Below, in pieces: positions 49,294 through 58,279 of a stretch of 64,000 bases of DNA. The notes under the pieces were generated by a model that was not told where the DNA came from, did no database searches, and worked only from the letters and a program-made list of their open reading frames with translations. The number at the start of each line of letters is the position of its first letter. Positions within the stretch are counted from its first letter, which is position 1. A program made the translations under genes and the position numbers. This DNA comes from an uncultured Paenibacillus sp. (GTDB lineage Bacteria > Bacillota > Bacilli > Paenibacillales > Paenibacillaceae): contig CALAWP010000073.1 in assembly GCA_937895345.1 (NCBI GenBank), forward strand, positions 186,001 to 250,000, written 5' to 3'.

Positions 49294-51396
49294 ATGCCGA
49301 TCCACTGGACTTGGAAAAAAATAATGAACGGAACATTAGCCGTCGCGTTGGTGGCGGGAGGCGGAACGGCGGTGGCGTTGACGTCCCCGGTATCCGTCAG
49401 CGCGCAGGAAGCGGTCAAAGCGACCTGGTTTACGGACGTGCAAGCCGGCTACTGGGCGGAAAAGCATATCGCCAAGCTGGCGCTTCAAGGCATTATTACG
49501 GGTTATTACAATGCGGCAACGGAAACGTATACGTTTAAGCCGGGCAACAACGTTTCGCAGCAGGAGGCGGTGGTGATGGCGCTTCGGTTTGCGGGGCTGG
49601 ACAAGCAGATCGACACGACGGCCATTATCGAATTCAATCAATCCTTTGTCGTTTACGAGTTTTACAAGCCTTATATCGATCTCGCGTTCAATATGGGGCT
49701 ACTGGACCGGAATGAAGAGTATGCGCAGGCGTCCGCCGATGTGCAAGCCGATCCCGCCGCGGAATGGGGCACGAAGCCGGCCAGCCGCGAATGGGTCACG
49801 AAGCTGATCGTCAGCGCCATCGAGAAGCGGGCCGTGGCGGAAATGCTGCAGCACGAACCGTCGCAATTCCGCGATGGGGACAGCGTGGACGAGCGTTACA
49901 AAGGGTATGTCAATGCGGCCGTGCAGCTCGGACTCGTCAAAGGGATGACGCCGGAAACGTTCGAGCCGAAGTCGCCGGTCAACCGCGCCAGCCTGGCCGC
50001 CTTGTTCAGCCGGGCGCAGGCGCAATATCCGATCGAATACGAAGGCCAATCCAAAGGCGTCGTATCCAAATTAACGGCCGATTCGCTGACGCTTTACAGC
50101 GGCGGAACGGAAACGGCTTATCGCTTGACGGAAAATACGCTGTATTATCACTACAATACGGAAACTCCGATCTCGAAGGATCAGCTGATCGCATACGGCG
50201 ATGCGCTGGTCATTGCGGAAAACGGCGAAGCCAAATACGTGGAAGTGACGGGCGAGACGCAGCATACCGAATCCGTTACAGGCACGTTCGACCGTTATGA
50301 TGCGGCCAGCAATATCTTATGGGTTTGGATTGATAACAAACCGGTTAACATCACTTATAACTCCGATCTTGTGATAGAAGACGAAACCGGAAAAACGCTG
50401 GCTATTTCTGAAATTAAAAGGGACAGCAATATTTCTATTGTCCGTGATACTTTCCGCGAACAGCCGGTGGCATTGAAGATTGTTGCAACTTCTACTCCGA
50501 CGGTGAGTTCTATTAGCGGTAATCTATTGGAGGTAAGCTCCAGTTTAATTACAATTAACTCGAACGATACATTGGTAACCAAATATTTAGCTCCTGGGTA
50601 TCAAGTATTTATTGAAGGACTGGCCAATCCAACCGTCAACGATTTGATTGCAGGTAGAAATGAACATGACATTGTGGAGTTATCTTTAAATGAATCTGAT
50701 CAAGTTACGAATATCAAAGTGTTAAACCGGAAAGTGGAAATCGTCGCAGCAGCAAAGATTGTTGATTACGATGCTGATGAGCGGCTTATTGTTTTGAGAG
50801 ATACTAATAATAAGGCCTACGCGCTTTCGTTTAGCGAGAAAACGACATTCGATTATTTAGGAACAAAGCTAGATGAGAAATCAGCAATGGCTATGCTTAA
50901 AAATAATCAAAATGTCGTCATCCACTACACGCATGACCAGGCAGTATCCGTGAAATTTGTATTGAGTTATTCAGGTACATTAAACAGCATCGATACGAAG
51001 GAAAAAATGTTATATCTTCAAACTGATGAAGGTTACGCAATCAAGTTGCCATATGAGAATGCGATCATTTCGGACCAAAGCAAGCTGGGTACAGCGACGC
51101 ATCTCGATTTGAAAACAGGCGACAAGCTGACGCTTCAAATGAAAATGGACAAGATCGAAGTGATGACGATCAGCGTTCACCGGACGATTCAATACGAAGT
51201 GGTATCGATCGATTCCGTCAACAAGAAGGTTCGTTTGAAAAACGCAACGACCAACGCATTTGACCTGTTTGCCGGAGACGTGGAAGTGTTAAAGGCGGAC
51301 GGCTCCAAAGGATTTATTTCCTCCTTGGCGATCGGTTCCAAATTGAACGTCTCATATGTCGGCTACAAAGCGGTCAAGATGCAATCCGCAGAATAG
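49294..51396 (+). CDS. S-layer homology (SLH) domain protein, 700 aa
   Basis: Signal peptide 1-37 (cleavage near VSAQ). SLH-type repeats occupy about 44-250 (TWFTDVQAGYWAEKHIAKLALQGIITGYYN; YVNAAVQLGLVKGMTPETFEPKSPVNRASLAALFSRA), which anchor to pyruvylated wall polymer. The rest is a series of beta-rich repeats beginning at KGVVSKLTADSLTLYSGG. Bases about 50320-51110 are markedly poorer in GC than either end of the gene. AAAGGAG precedes ATG 49294. Likely a cell-surface structural protein. Confidence 0.88.
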   Translation: MPIHWTWKKIMNGTLAVALVAGGGTAVALTSPVSVSAQEAVKATWFTDVQAGYWAEKHIAKLALQGIITGYYNAATETYTFKPGNNVSQQEAVVMALRFAGLDKQIDTTAIIEFNQSFVVYEFYKPYIDLAFNMGLLDRNEEYAQASADVQADPAAEWGTKPASREWVTKLIVSAIEKRAVAEMLQHEPSQFRDGDSVDERYKGYVNAAVQLGLVKGMTPETFEPKSPVNRASLAALFSRAQAQYPIEYEGQSKGVVSKLTADSLTLYSGGTETAYRLTENTLYYHYNTETPISKDQLIAYGDALVIAENGEAKYVEVTGETQHTESVTGTFDRYDAASNILWVWIDNKPVNITYNSDLVIEDETGKTLAISEIKRDSNISIVRDTFREQPVALKIVATSTPTVSSISGNLLEVSSSLITINSNDTLVTKYLAPGYQVFIEGLANPTVNDLIAGRNEHDIVELSLNESDQVTNIKVLNRKVEIVAAAKIVDYDADERLIVLRDTNNKAYALSFSEKTTFDYLGTKLDEKSAMAMLKNNQNVVIHYTHDQAVSVKFVLSYSGTLNSIDTKEKMLYLQTDEGYAIKLPYENAIISDQSKLGTATHLDLKTGDKLTLQMKMDKIEVMTISVHRTIQYEVVSIDSVNKKVRLKNATTNAFDLFAGDVEVLKADGSKGFISSLAIGSKLNVSYVGYKAVKMQSAE

Positions 51397-51415
51397 CAGT
51401 TAGAACGTTTTGTGA

Positions 51416-51442
51416 AAAACTGCCCGCAAGGGCAGTTTTTTT
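51416..51442 (+). terminator. terminator after the SLH gene
   Basis: AAAACTGCCC-GCAA-GGGCAGTTTT followed by further T. Confidence 0.9.
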
Positions 51443-51464
51443 ATGGCCGCGCACGCTTTTTCGG

Positions 51465-51493
51465 TTGCATGCCGTGACAAATTTCGCTACACT
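51465..51493 (+). promoter_or_regulatory. sigma-A promoter of nth
   Basis: TTGCAT (51465-51470), 17 bases, TACACT (51488-51493), 30 bases before the nth start. Confidence 0.6.
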
Positions 51494-51523
51494 TTGAAGG
51501 ATAGTGCTACTTGGAGGCTTACG

Positions 51524-52219
51524 ATGAATGCGAAGCAGAAAATGCGTCATATATTGGATGTAATAGCTGACATGTTTCCGGACGCCCAATGCGAGTTGAA
51601 TCACAGCAATCCGTTCGAATTGACGATTGCGGTGCTGCTGTCGGCCCAATGCACCGACGAGACCGTGAACAAGGTGACGGCCGGTCTGTTTCAAAAATAT
51701 AAGACGCCCGAGCATTATTTGAGCGTTCCATTGGAAGAGCTGGAGCAGGACATCAAGCGAATCGGTCTGTTTCGAAGCAAAGCGTCCAATATCCAAAAGC
51801 TGTGCCGCATTCTGATCGACAAATACGAAGGCGAAGTGCCCGCCAGCCATGAAGGATTGACGGAGCTGCCGGGCGTAGGCCGCAAAACGGCGAACGTCGT
51901 CATGTCCAATGCGTTCGGCGTCCCGGCCATTGCGGTCGATACGCATGTCGAGCGCGTGTCCAAGCGGCTCGGCGTCGCCAAACCGGATGATTCCGTCCTG
52001 GCCGTGGAACAGAAGCTGATGAAGCTTGTAACAAGGGATGAATGGACGATAACGCATCACCGACTGATTTTTTTCGGCCGTTACCATTGCAAAGCGCAAA
52101 ATCCGCAATGTCCCGTTTGTCCATTGCTCGACATGTGCAAAGAAGGAAAGCAACGGATGAAAGGTTCGGTTAAGAAGAACACTGTTAACAAAAAAACGAA
52201 AATCGCAAATGAGGGATGA
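51524..52219 (+). CDS. nth: endonuclease III
   Basis: A 231-residue DNA glycosylase/AP lyase for oxidised pyrimidines. The helix-hairpin-helix LPGVGRKTANVV carries the catalytic Lys, AVDTHVERVSKRLG the Asp, and C-x6-C-x2-C-x5-C (CKAQNPQCPVCPLLDMC) the 4Fe-4S cluster. The C-terminus has an extra basic tail (KKNTVNKKTK). TTGGAGGC precedes ATG 51524; upstream in-frame codons lie within the terminator. In B. subtilis it is directly behind dnaD. Confidence 0.96.
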   Translation: MNAKQKMRHILDVIADMFPDAQCELNHSNPFELTIAVLLSAQCTDETVNKVTAGLFQKYKTPEHYLSVPLEELEQDIKRIGLFRSKASNIQKLCRILIDKYEGEVPASHEGLTELPGVGRKTANVVMSNAFGVPAIAVDTHVERVSKRLGVAKPDDSVLAVEQKLMKLVTRDEWTITHHRLIFFGRYHCKAQNPQCPVCPLLDMCKEGKQRMKGSVKKNTVNKKTKIANEG

Positions 52220-52225
52220 TGGATC

Positions 52226-52498
52226 ATGAAATGCATTTCCGTGTACACGAATAATTTTGAGTTGTTTTCCGATATTTACGAGCAGGTGCTGGAAGCGCCG
52301 CCTCAGGAAAATGAGGATATTGTCATCGACGGGATTACCGTCAGCGGCTCCGGCCATGTGCCGGACCAATATATCGAACGGATGCGCACGAAGCCGGAAG
52401 TCGTCGTGATGAAGGAAAAGGCGCGCAACATTATGATTCTCCAGCACGGCAACGTCTTCGAAATTTGCTTGCCGTCGGATGAAGAAGAAGCGGTGTAA
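52226..52498 (+). CDS. conserved small protein, 90 aa
   Basis: I recognise no domain with certainty. MKCISVYTNNFELFSDIYEQVLEAPP begins a compact alpha/beta-like fold; the tail is acidic (PSDEEEAV). It starts six bases after the nth stop and ends 14 bases before the dynamin gene, so all three are probably one transcript. No signal peptide. Function unknown. Confidence 0.75.
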   Translation: MKCISVYTNNFELFSDIYEQVLEAPPQENEDIVIDGITVSGSGHVPDQYIERMRTKPEVVVMKEKARNIMILQHGNVFEICLPSDEEEAV

Positions 52499-52512
52499 GG
52501 AGCACGGGGAGA

Positions 52513-55500
52513 ATGACGAAACTGACTGTACAGAGCTTGGAGGGGGCGCTGCGCGATTGCGAAGCTTTGATGACCGCATCGGGCGACCATACCCGTGCGA
52601 AGCAAGTGCAGGAGCTCGGCGGTAAGCTGACCGAAGGTCGGCTTACCGTCGCTTTATGCGGACATTTTTCGGCGGGCAAGTCTACTTTGGTGAATAAGCT
52701 TTGCGGGGCAAAGCTGCTGCCGTCGAGCCCGATTCCGACCAGCGCCAACGTCGTATCGATTCGCGGCGGAGAAGCGGCCGTCGCGGAAGTCGTCATCGAA
52801 AAGGACGGGGCAACCGCCAGAGCGGAAGCGCCCATCGATCAACTGGAGCGGTATTGCGTCGATGGAGAACGGTTCGTATCGGTTTCCATCGTCTATCCGA
52901 GCGAACTGCTCGGCAATCATACGGTGCTGCTGGATACGCCGGGCATCGATTCCACCGACGGCGCCCACCGGCTGGCGACCGAGTCCGCGCTTCATTTGGC
53001 AGATGTCGTCTTTTATGTGATGGACTACAACCATGTGCAATCCGAAATCAATTTCACTTTTGCAAAGGAATTAAAGGATTGGGGCAAGCCGCTTTATTTT
53101 ATCGTCAACCAAATCGACAAGCACCGCGAGAGGGAACTGCCGTTCCAAGCCTATCGCCAAAGCGTGGAAGAAGCTTTCCGCGCGTGGGATCTGGAGCCGG
53201 CGGGCATCCTCTATTTGTCGTTGCGTCAGCCGGACCATCCGCATCACGAATGGGATGCGCTGCTGGAAACGATGAGCCGTTTGAAGGATCAGCGGACGGA
53301 ACTGTGCGCTTACAGCGTAGATGCTTCGCTGCGGCATATTGCGGAGCAGCATGTCAAATGGGCGGAGGCGCAAAACGAACCTGAACGGAACCGGCTGCTT
53401 CAGGCGGCCGGCGGAGAAGAGGAAGCCAGGCGCGCTGCGGAGGAGGCCAACCGGTTGGCGGCGCAAATTCGGGAGCTGGAGAGCGGCCGCGACCGCTTCG
53501 GTTCCGACTTGCGGGCCGAGCTGCAATCGCTGCTCGACAACGCCAACATTACGCCTGCCGCCTTGCGCGATTTGGCCCATTCGTTTCTGGAAAGCCGCAA
53601 GCCCGGCTTCAAGGCCGGCCTGCTGTTCGCCTCGGCGAAGACCGCGGCCGAGCAGGAACGAAGATTGGAGGCGTTTCGGAGCGAGTTGAACGCCCTGATC
53701 GGCGCCGGCATCGAATGGCATGCGAAGAGCTTGCTGCGGCGAGCCGCCGACGGCATCGGCTTCGACGGGGAACGGCTGGAAGCCGAAATGGCGGAGGCGC
53801 TGAGCTGGCAGCCGGACGGCGATGATTTGCTGCGGCATATTAAGCCGGGCGCGGTGTTCGGCCCGGAATATACGATGACGTATTGCAAGGAAGTGTCCGC
53901 GGCCATTAAGGCGGAGTTCCGCCGCCGCGCCATGGAGCTGATCGAACGGTTGTCCGCATTCGCGTCGTCCGAAGGCGATACCGCGGCGCGGCAAGCGAAG
54001 GAGGAACTGGCCGGGCTGGAACGGCAGACAAGCGCCCTGCAAGCCGCCGCCGCGCTTGACCGGCAAACGGAAGCGCTGCGGAAGCGGCTGCGGTCGATGC
54101 TGCCGGATATGCCCGAGCCGCCGGTGCTGCCTGCCCCCCGCAGGAAGGAATCTCCGGCTGCGGAGCCGGAGCGGGCAGCGGAAGTGCGCTTTGGTGCTGC
54201 GGACGGCGGCCGACCGCAGCTTCAAAGCCGGCCGGAAGACGGTTCGCGCAAGACCGGTGCCGGCCGCGGGCTGACGGCCGTAATCGGCCGGGACGGCGAG
54301 ACGGCGTCCGCATTGATCCGTCAGCGTCAAGCGGCGGCACGCCTTGAGGCTGCCGCCGAGCGGCTGTCCGTCGAGCCTCTGCTCGCCGGCGCCGCCGCTT
54401 CGATGCGCGACAAGGCCGAAAGGCTGAAGGAAGGCAAATTTACGATCGCGTTGTTCGGCGCGTTCAGCGCCGGAAAATCTTCGCTGGCCAATGCGCTGAT
54501 CGGGGAGCCGGTGCTGCCGGTGTCTCCAAATCCGACGACGGCCGCCATTAACCGGCTGCTCGCTCCGGATGAACGGTACGGACACGGTACGGCGCGCATC
54601 GTCATGAAAAGCCGCGAAGCGATGATGGCCGATCTGCGCTATTCGCTTGCTTTGCTGGGTGACGACGCTTCGGAGGAGGCGCTGCCCGACGCGGCCGCCG
54701 TTATGGCGGCGGTCGACCGGCTGTCGCCTGGGGCGATCGGACCGGGCGGCCGGCCGCATTACAGCTTCCTGCGCGCGGCGCGCGCAGGGTGGGACAGCCA
54801 GGAGAAGCTGCTAGGAACCGTCTTTGCCGCCGAAGCGGCCGATTACGCGCGTTACGTCGCCGACGAATCGCGCTCCTGCTTCGTCAGCGAAATCGATTAT
54901 CACTACAGCTGCCCCCTGACGGAAGAAGGCATCGTGCTCGTCGACACGCCGGGCGCCGATTCGATCAACGCACGGCATACGGGCGTCGCTTTCAATTATA
55001 TTAAGAACGCGGACGCCGTCCTGTTCGTCACTTATTACAATCATGCCTTTTCCCAGGCGGACCGACAGTTTCTGGACCAGCTCGGCCGGGTCAAGGATCA
55101 ATTCGAGCTTGACAAAATGTTTTTTATCGTCAACGCGGCGGATTTGGCGGCCGACGAGGAAGAACTGCAAGGCGTGCTTAAGCATGTGGAATCGAATTTG
55201 CTGCAGCACGGCATCCGGTTTCCGCGTCTCTTTCCCGTATCGAGCCTGCAGGCGCTCGACGGCAAAACGGACGGCGACGAAGAGCTGCTTGCCCTCTCCG
55301 GCATCGAAGCTTTCGAAGCGTCGTTCCTCGGCTTCGTCCAGCAGGATCTCGGAAGGCTGGCGGCAGAGGGCGCGGAACAGGAAATTCGGCGCGCCGTCGC
55401 CATGGTCGGCAATTGGCTGAAGAGCGCCGAAGGAGACGCCCAGTCGAGGGAAGAGGCGCTTCGCCGACTCGAAGGAGCGGAGGGACAGGCCAGGTCCGCC

Positions 55501-56199
55501 GCACGGGAGCTGCGCGATTGCGAGCCGGCGGCGGAGCTGGAGCAGGAAATTAGCGAGCTGATGTATTATATCGTTCAGCGTACGCAATACCGCTTCGGCG
55601 ACTTTTACAACATCGCCTTTAATCCGGCTTCGCTGAACCGCGAAGCGGGCGATTTGAAGCGCGCGCTGTGGACCTGCTGGCTTGAATTGCAGCGCATGAT
55701 CTCGCTGGAGCTGTCGCAGGAGCTGCTGGCGACGTCTCTTCGAATCGAGCGAAGGCTGCACGAGCTGCTGCGGAAGCCGTACGACAGCTGCGGGGAACGG
55801 ATGAGCGGCTTGCTGGAAGGCTACGGCGCTCTGCCATATGCTGCCGCTTCTCCGGCTGCGCCGCCCGAACCTCCGTCATGGAAGGAAGACGGCGTCGACG
55901 CGAAGCGGCTGTGGGCAAGCTTCAAAAACCCGCGCCAGTTTTTTGAAGGCGGCGGCAAGGCGGAGCTGCGCAAGGAGCTCGAAAGCGCGGTGACCGGATC
56001 CGTGCAAGGCTGGATGGACGCCGTAAAGTCCGAGTGGCGTGTCCATTACGTGAGGGCATGGAGAGAGGCGGCCGACGGCTGCGCTTCCGCATTGGAACGG
56101 GATATGGAGAGTTATTTGGAAGGCAAGCGGCTGTCGCTCCGGGACGACGCTTATTTGGAGAAGCTGGCCCGATTGCATGCGGAGCTGAACGCGCTCTGA
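52513..56199 (+). CDS. dynA: tandem dynamin-like GTPase (DynA/YpbR type)
   Basis: 1228 residues with two fused dynamin modules. Module 1: P-loop GHFSAGKST near 48, DTPGID near 142 and NQID near 197. Module 2: P-loop GAFSAGKSS near 647, DTPGAD near 813. Each is followed by long helical stalk regions. The double arrangement and length fit B. subtilis DynA, which tethers and fuses membranes and helps under membrane stress. A Pro/Arg-rich hinge (about 530-590) joins the halves. Likely membrane-associated from the cytosol. Confidence 0.93.
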   Translation: MTKLTVQSLEGALRDCEALMTASGDHTRAKQVQELGGKLTEGRLTVALCGHFSAGKSTLVNKLCGAKLLPSSPIPTSANVVSIRGGEAAVAEVVIEKDGATARAEAPIDQLERYCVDGERFVSVSIVYPSELLGNHTVLLDTPGIDSTDGAHRLATESALHLADVVFYVMDYNHVQSEINFTFAKELKDWGKPLYFIVNQIDKHRERELPFQAYRQSVEEAFRAWDLEPAGILYLSLRQPDHPHHEWDALLETMSRLKDQRTELCAYSVDASLRHIAEQHVKWAEAQNEPERNRLLQAAGGEEEARRAAEEANRLAAQIRELESGRDRFGSDLRAELQSLLDNANITPAALRDLAHSFLESRKPGFKAGLLFASAKTAAEQERRLEAFRSELNALIGAGIEWHAKSLLRRAADGIGFDGERLEAEMAEALSWQPDGDDLLRHIKPGAVFGPEYTMTYCKEVSAAIKAEFRRRAMELIERLSAFASSEGDTAARQAKEELAGLERQTSALQAAAALDRQTEALRKRLRSMLPDMPEPPVLPAPRRKESPAAEPERAAEVRFGAADGGRPQLQSRPEDGSRKTGAGRGLTAVIGRDGETASALIRQRQAAARLEAAAERLSVEPLLAGAAASMRDKAERLKEGKFTIALFGAFSAGKSSLANALIGEPVLPVSPNPTTAAINRLLAPDERYGHGTARIVMKSREAMMADLRYSLALLGDDASEEALPDAAAVMAAVDRLSPGAIGPGGRPHYSFLRAARAGWDSQEKLLGTVFAAEAADYARYVADESRSCFVSEIDYHYSCPLTEEGIVLVDTPGADSINARHTGVAFNYIKNADAVLFVTYYNHAFSQADRQFLDQLGRVKDQFELDKMFFIVNAADLAADEEELQGVLKHVESNLLQHGIRFPRLFPVSSLQALDGKTDGDEELLALSGIEAFEASFLGFVQQDLGRLAAEGAEQEIRRAVAMVGNWLKSAEGDAQSREEALRRLEGAEGQARSAARELRDCEPAAELEQEISELMYYIVQRTQYRFGDFYNIAFNPASLNREAGDLKRALWTCWLELQRMISLELSQELLATSLRIERRLHELLRKPYDSCGERMSGLLEGYGALPYAAASPAAPPEPPSWKEDGVDAKRLWASFKNPRQFFEGGGKAELRKELESAVTGSVQGWMDAVKSEWRVHYVRAWREAADGCASALERDMESYLEGKRLSLRDDAYLEKLARLHAELNAL

Positions 56200-56238
56200 C
56201 CGGACATTGGACAACGCACTTTTTCCTTTAATCTATAC

Positions 56239-56284
56239 AAAAAAGCTTTCGTCAAACTTGTTTCCTCTGACGAAAGCTTTTTTT
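56239..56284 (+). terminator. terminator after dynA
   Basis: A perfect 15-bp stem: AAAAAAGCTTTCGTC (56239-56253) and its complement from 56269, followed by a T-run. The A-run on the left would let it work on the minus strand too. Confidence 0.88.
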
Positions 56285-56497
56285 CTGTTTTTGTGTGCAT
56301 TCGTGCAAAAATGGAGCAATACACGCAAGTACATGCCGATTCGAGACGATTTAAGAGCAAAGAAGCGTTCCGTTTCCTCAATCGCCAATTTAAACGGATT
56401 CAACCAAATATTCGGAACTTTATCCGGTTTGCTCCGCCATACCGATGCTGATAATATTCATTCATACTTATAAATCATATACAGGGAGATGGATTCG
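56285..56497. other. gap before the ABC exporter
   Basis: AT-rich stretch of about 210 bases. I see no gene, hairpin or convincing promoter; the AGGGAG ribosome-binding site of the next gene is at 56483-56488. Confidence 0.4.
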
Positions 56498-58279
56498 TTG
56501 GACGTACTGAGGCAATTGAAAGCCTTTTATTGGCCGGAGAGAAAGCTGCTTATCGGCTCGATTTTGTTTCTGATGATCGCGACGGCAATCGGGCTCGTAT
56601 ACCCGAATTTGCTGGCGTTTCTCATCGACGACGTCATTAAAGGGCAGCGTTTCGATTTGGTGCCTGCACTGGCCTTGACGGTAGTGGGGGTCATTACGCT
56701 GAAGGCGCTGAATCAGTTTCTTCACGGCTTTTGCGGCGGCCGTCTCGGCAACCGCGTGGCGTTCCGGATGCGGAACGCGCTGTACGACAAGCTGCAGCAA
56801 TTATCCTTTCAATATTACGATAAAGCGAAGACGGGCGATCTGATGTCCAGGCTGACGGCCGATCTGGAAGCGATCCGCAACTTTATCGGCTTCGGCTTCG
56901 CGCAAATTTTGAACATGTTTTTGATGGTGCTGTTCGGAGGCGCGATGATGCTTTATTTCAACTGGCAATTGACGCTTCTGACACTCATTACGATGCCGGT
57001 TATGGCGTTTCTCGCACTCAAGTTCGAGCGGCGCATTCATCCCGCGTTCCGCGAGATGAGACAGGCGATGAGCAATTTGACGACGGCCGTGCAAGAAAAC
57101 ATTACGGGCGTGCGCACCGTCAAATCCTTCGCAAGGGAGCCGCACGAGGTGACAAAGTTTTCGGTTCGCAGCGAAGCTTATCAGACGAATCAGGTCGGCG
57201 CGGCCAAAATATGGGCAAGATTTTTTCCCGTCATGGAGCTGACCGCCAACTTAAGCGCTGTCATTTTGCTGATCGCCGGCGGCATTCTGGTCATTAACGA
57301 ACAGCTTCAGCTTGGGCAGTTCGTCGCGTTTTTCAGCTTGATCTGGTACATTATCGGTCCGATGTGGGGACTTGGCTTCCATATCAACAACTATACGCAA
57401 TTCAAGGCTTCGGGCGAGCGGGTGCTCGGGCTGCTGGCCGAGCATATTCATGTCCGCAACGAAAAGGATGCGGTCGTGCTTCGTTCCGAGGACGTCAAAG
57501 GCCATGTAAAGTTCGAAAATGTGACGTTCAGCTATCCGGACAAGTCGCCTGCGCTGACGGACGTAACGATCGACGCGCCTGCCGGCTCCGTCATCGGCTT
57601 GCTGGGCGCCACCGGGTCGGGCAAGTCGACGCTGATCCAGCTGCTGATGAGAGCTTACAACGTCAAGCAAGGAAGCATCAAGCTGGACGGCATCGACATT
57701 CGGCATCTCGACGTCTCCTCGCTGCGCAGGCAGATTGCGCCCGTCTTTCAGGAAACGTTCCTGTTCTCCGCTTCGATCCGGGACAATATCGCCTACGGCG
57801 TGCGCGACGTATCCCAAGCGGATATCGAGAGAGCGGCCAAGCTGGCCAAGGCACACGACTTCATCATGGAGCTCCCGGAAGGCTACGACACTGTCGTCGG
57901 CGAACGGGGGATGGGGCTGTCGGGCGGCCAGAAGCAGCGGATCGCGATTGCGCGCGCATTGATCAAAAACCCGCGCATTCTCATTCTCGACGATGCGACC
58001 AGCGCGGTCGATATGGAAACCGAACACGAAATCCAGGCCGGCTTCAAGGAGCTGATGGCCGGAAGAACGACGTTTATTATCGCGCACCGCATTTCTTCGC
58101 TGCGTCATGCCGACGAAATCGTCGTGCTCGATCAGGGGCGCATCGTGCAGCGCGGCAAGCATGACGAGCTGATTAGGCAAGAGGGACCGTACCGCGATAC
58201 GTATCGCATCCAATACGCCGATTACGACGAACAAGCGGCCGGATCGGAAGAAGACCGGAAAAGGAGCATCGTGCAATGA
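56498..58279 (+). CDS. ABC exporter half-transporter, YfiB-like
   Basis: 593 residues: six-helix transmembrane domain (about 15-320) and ATPase domain with Walker A GATGSGKST, signature LSGGQKQRIAIARA, Walker B ILILDDATSAVD and H-loop AHR. Together with the next gene it forms a heterodimeric multidrug/lipid-type exporter. I take the start as TTG 56498, 8-9 bases after AGGGAG; the ATG at 56489 abuts that site and would add three residues. It overlaps the next gene by ATGA. Confidence 0.93.
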   Translation: MDVLRQLKAFYWPERKLLIGSILFLMIATAIGLVYPNLLAFLIDDVIKGQRFDLVPALALTVVGVITLKALNQFLHGFCGGRLGNRVAFRMRNALYDKLQQLSFQYYDKAKTGDLMSRLTADLEAIRNFIGFGFAQILNMFLMVLFGGAMMLYFNWQLTLLTLITMPVMAFLALKFERRIHPAFREMRQAMSNLTTAVQENITGVRTVKSFAREPHEVTKFSVRSEAYQTNQVGAAKIWARFFPVMELTANLSAVILLIAGGILVINEQLQLGQFVAFFSLIWYIIGPMWGLGFHINNYTQFKASGERVLGLLAEHIHVRNEKDAVVLRSEDVKGHVKFENVTFSYPDKSPALTDVTIDAPAGSVIGLLGATGSGKSTLIQLLMRAYNVKQGSIKLDGIDIRHLDVSSLRRQIAPVFQETFLFSASIRDNIAYGVRDVSQADIERAAKLAKAHDFIMELPEGYDTVVGERGMGLSGGQKQRIAIARALIKNPRILILDDATSAVDMETEHEIQAGFKELMAGRTTFIIAHRISSLRHADEIVVLDQGRIVQRGKHDELIRQEGPYRDTYRIQYADYDEQAAGSEEDRKRSIVQ

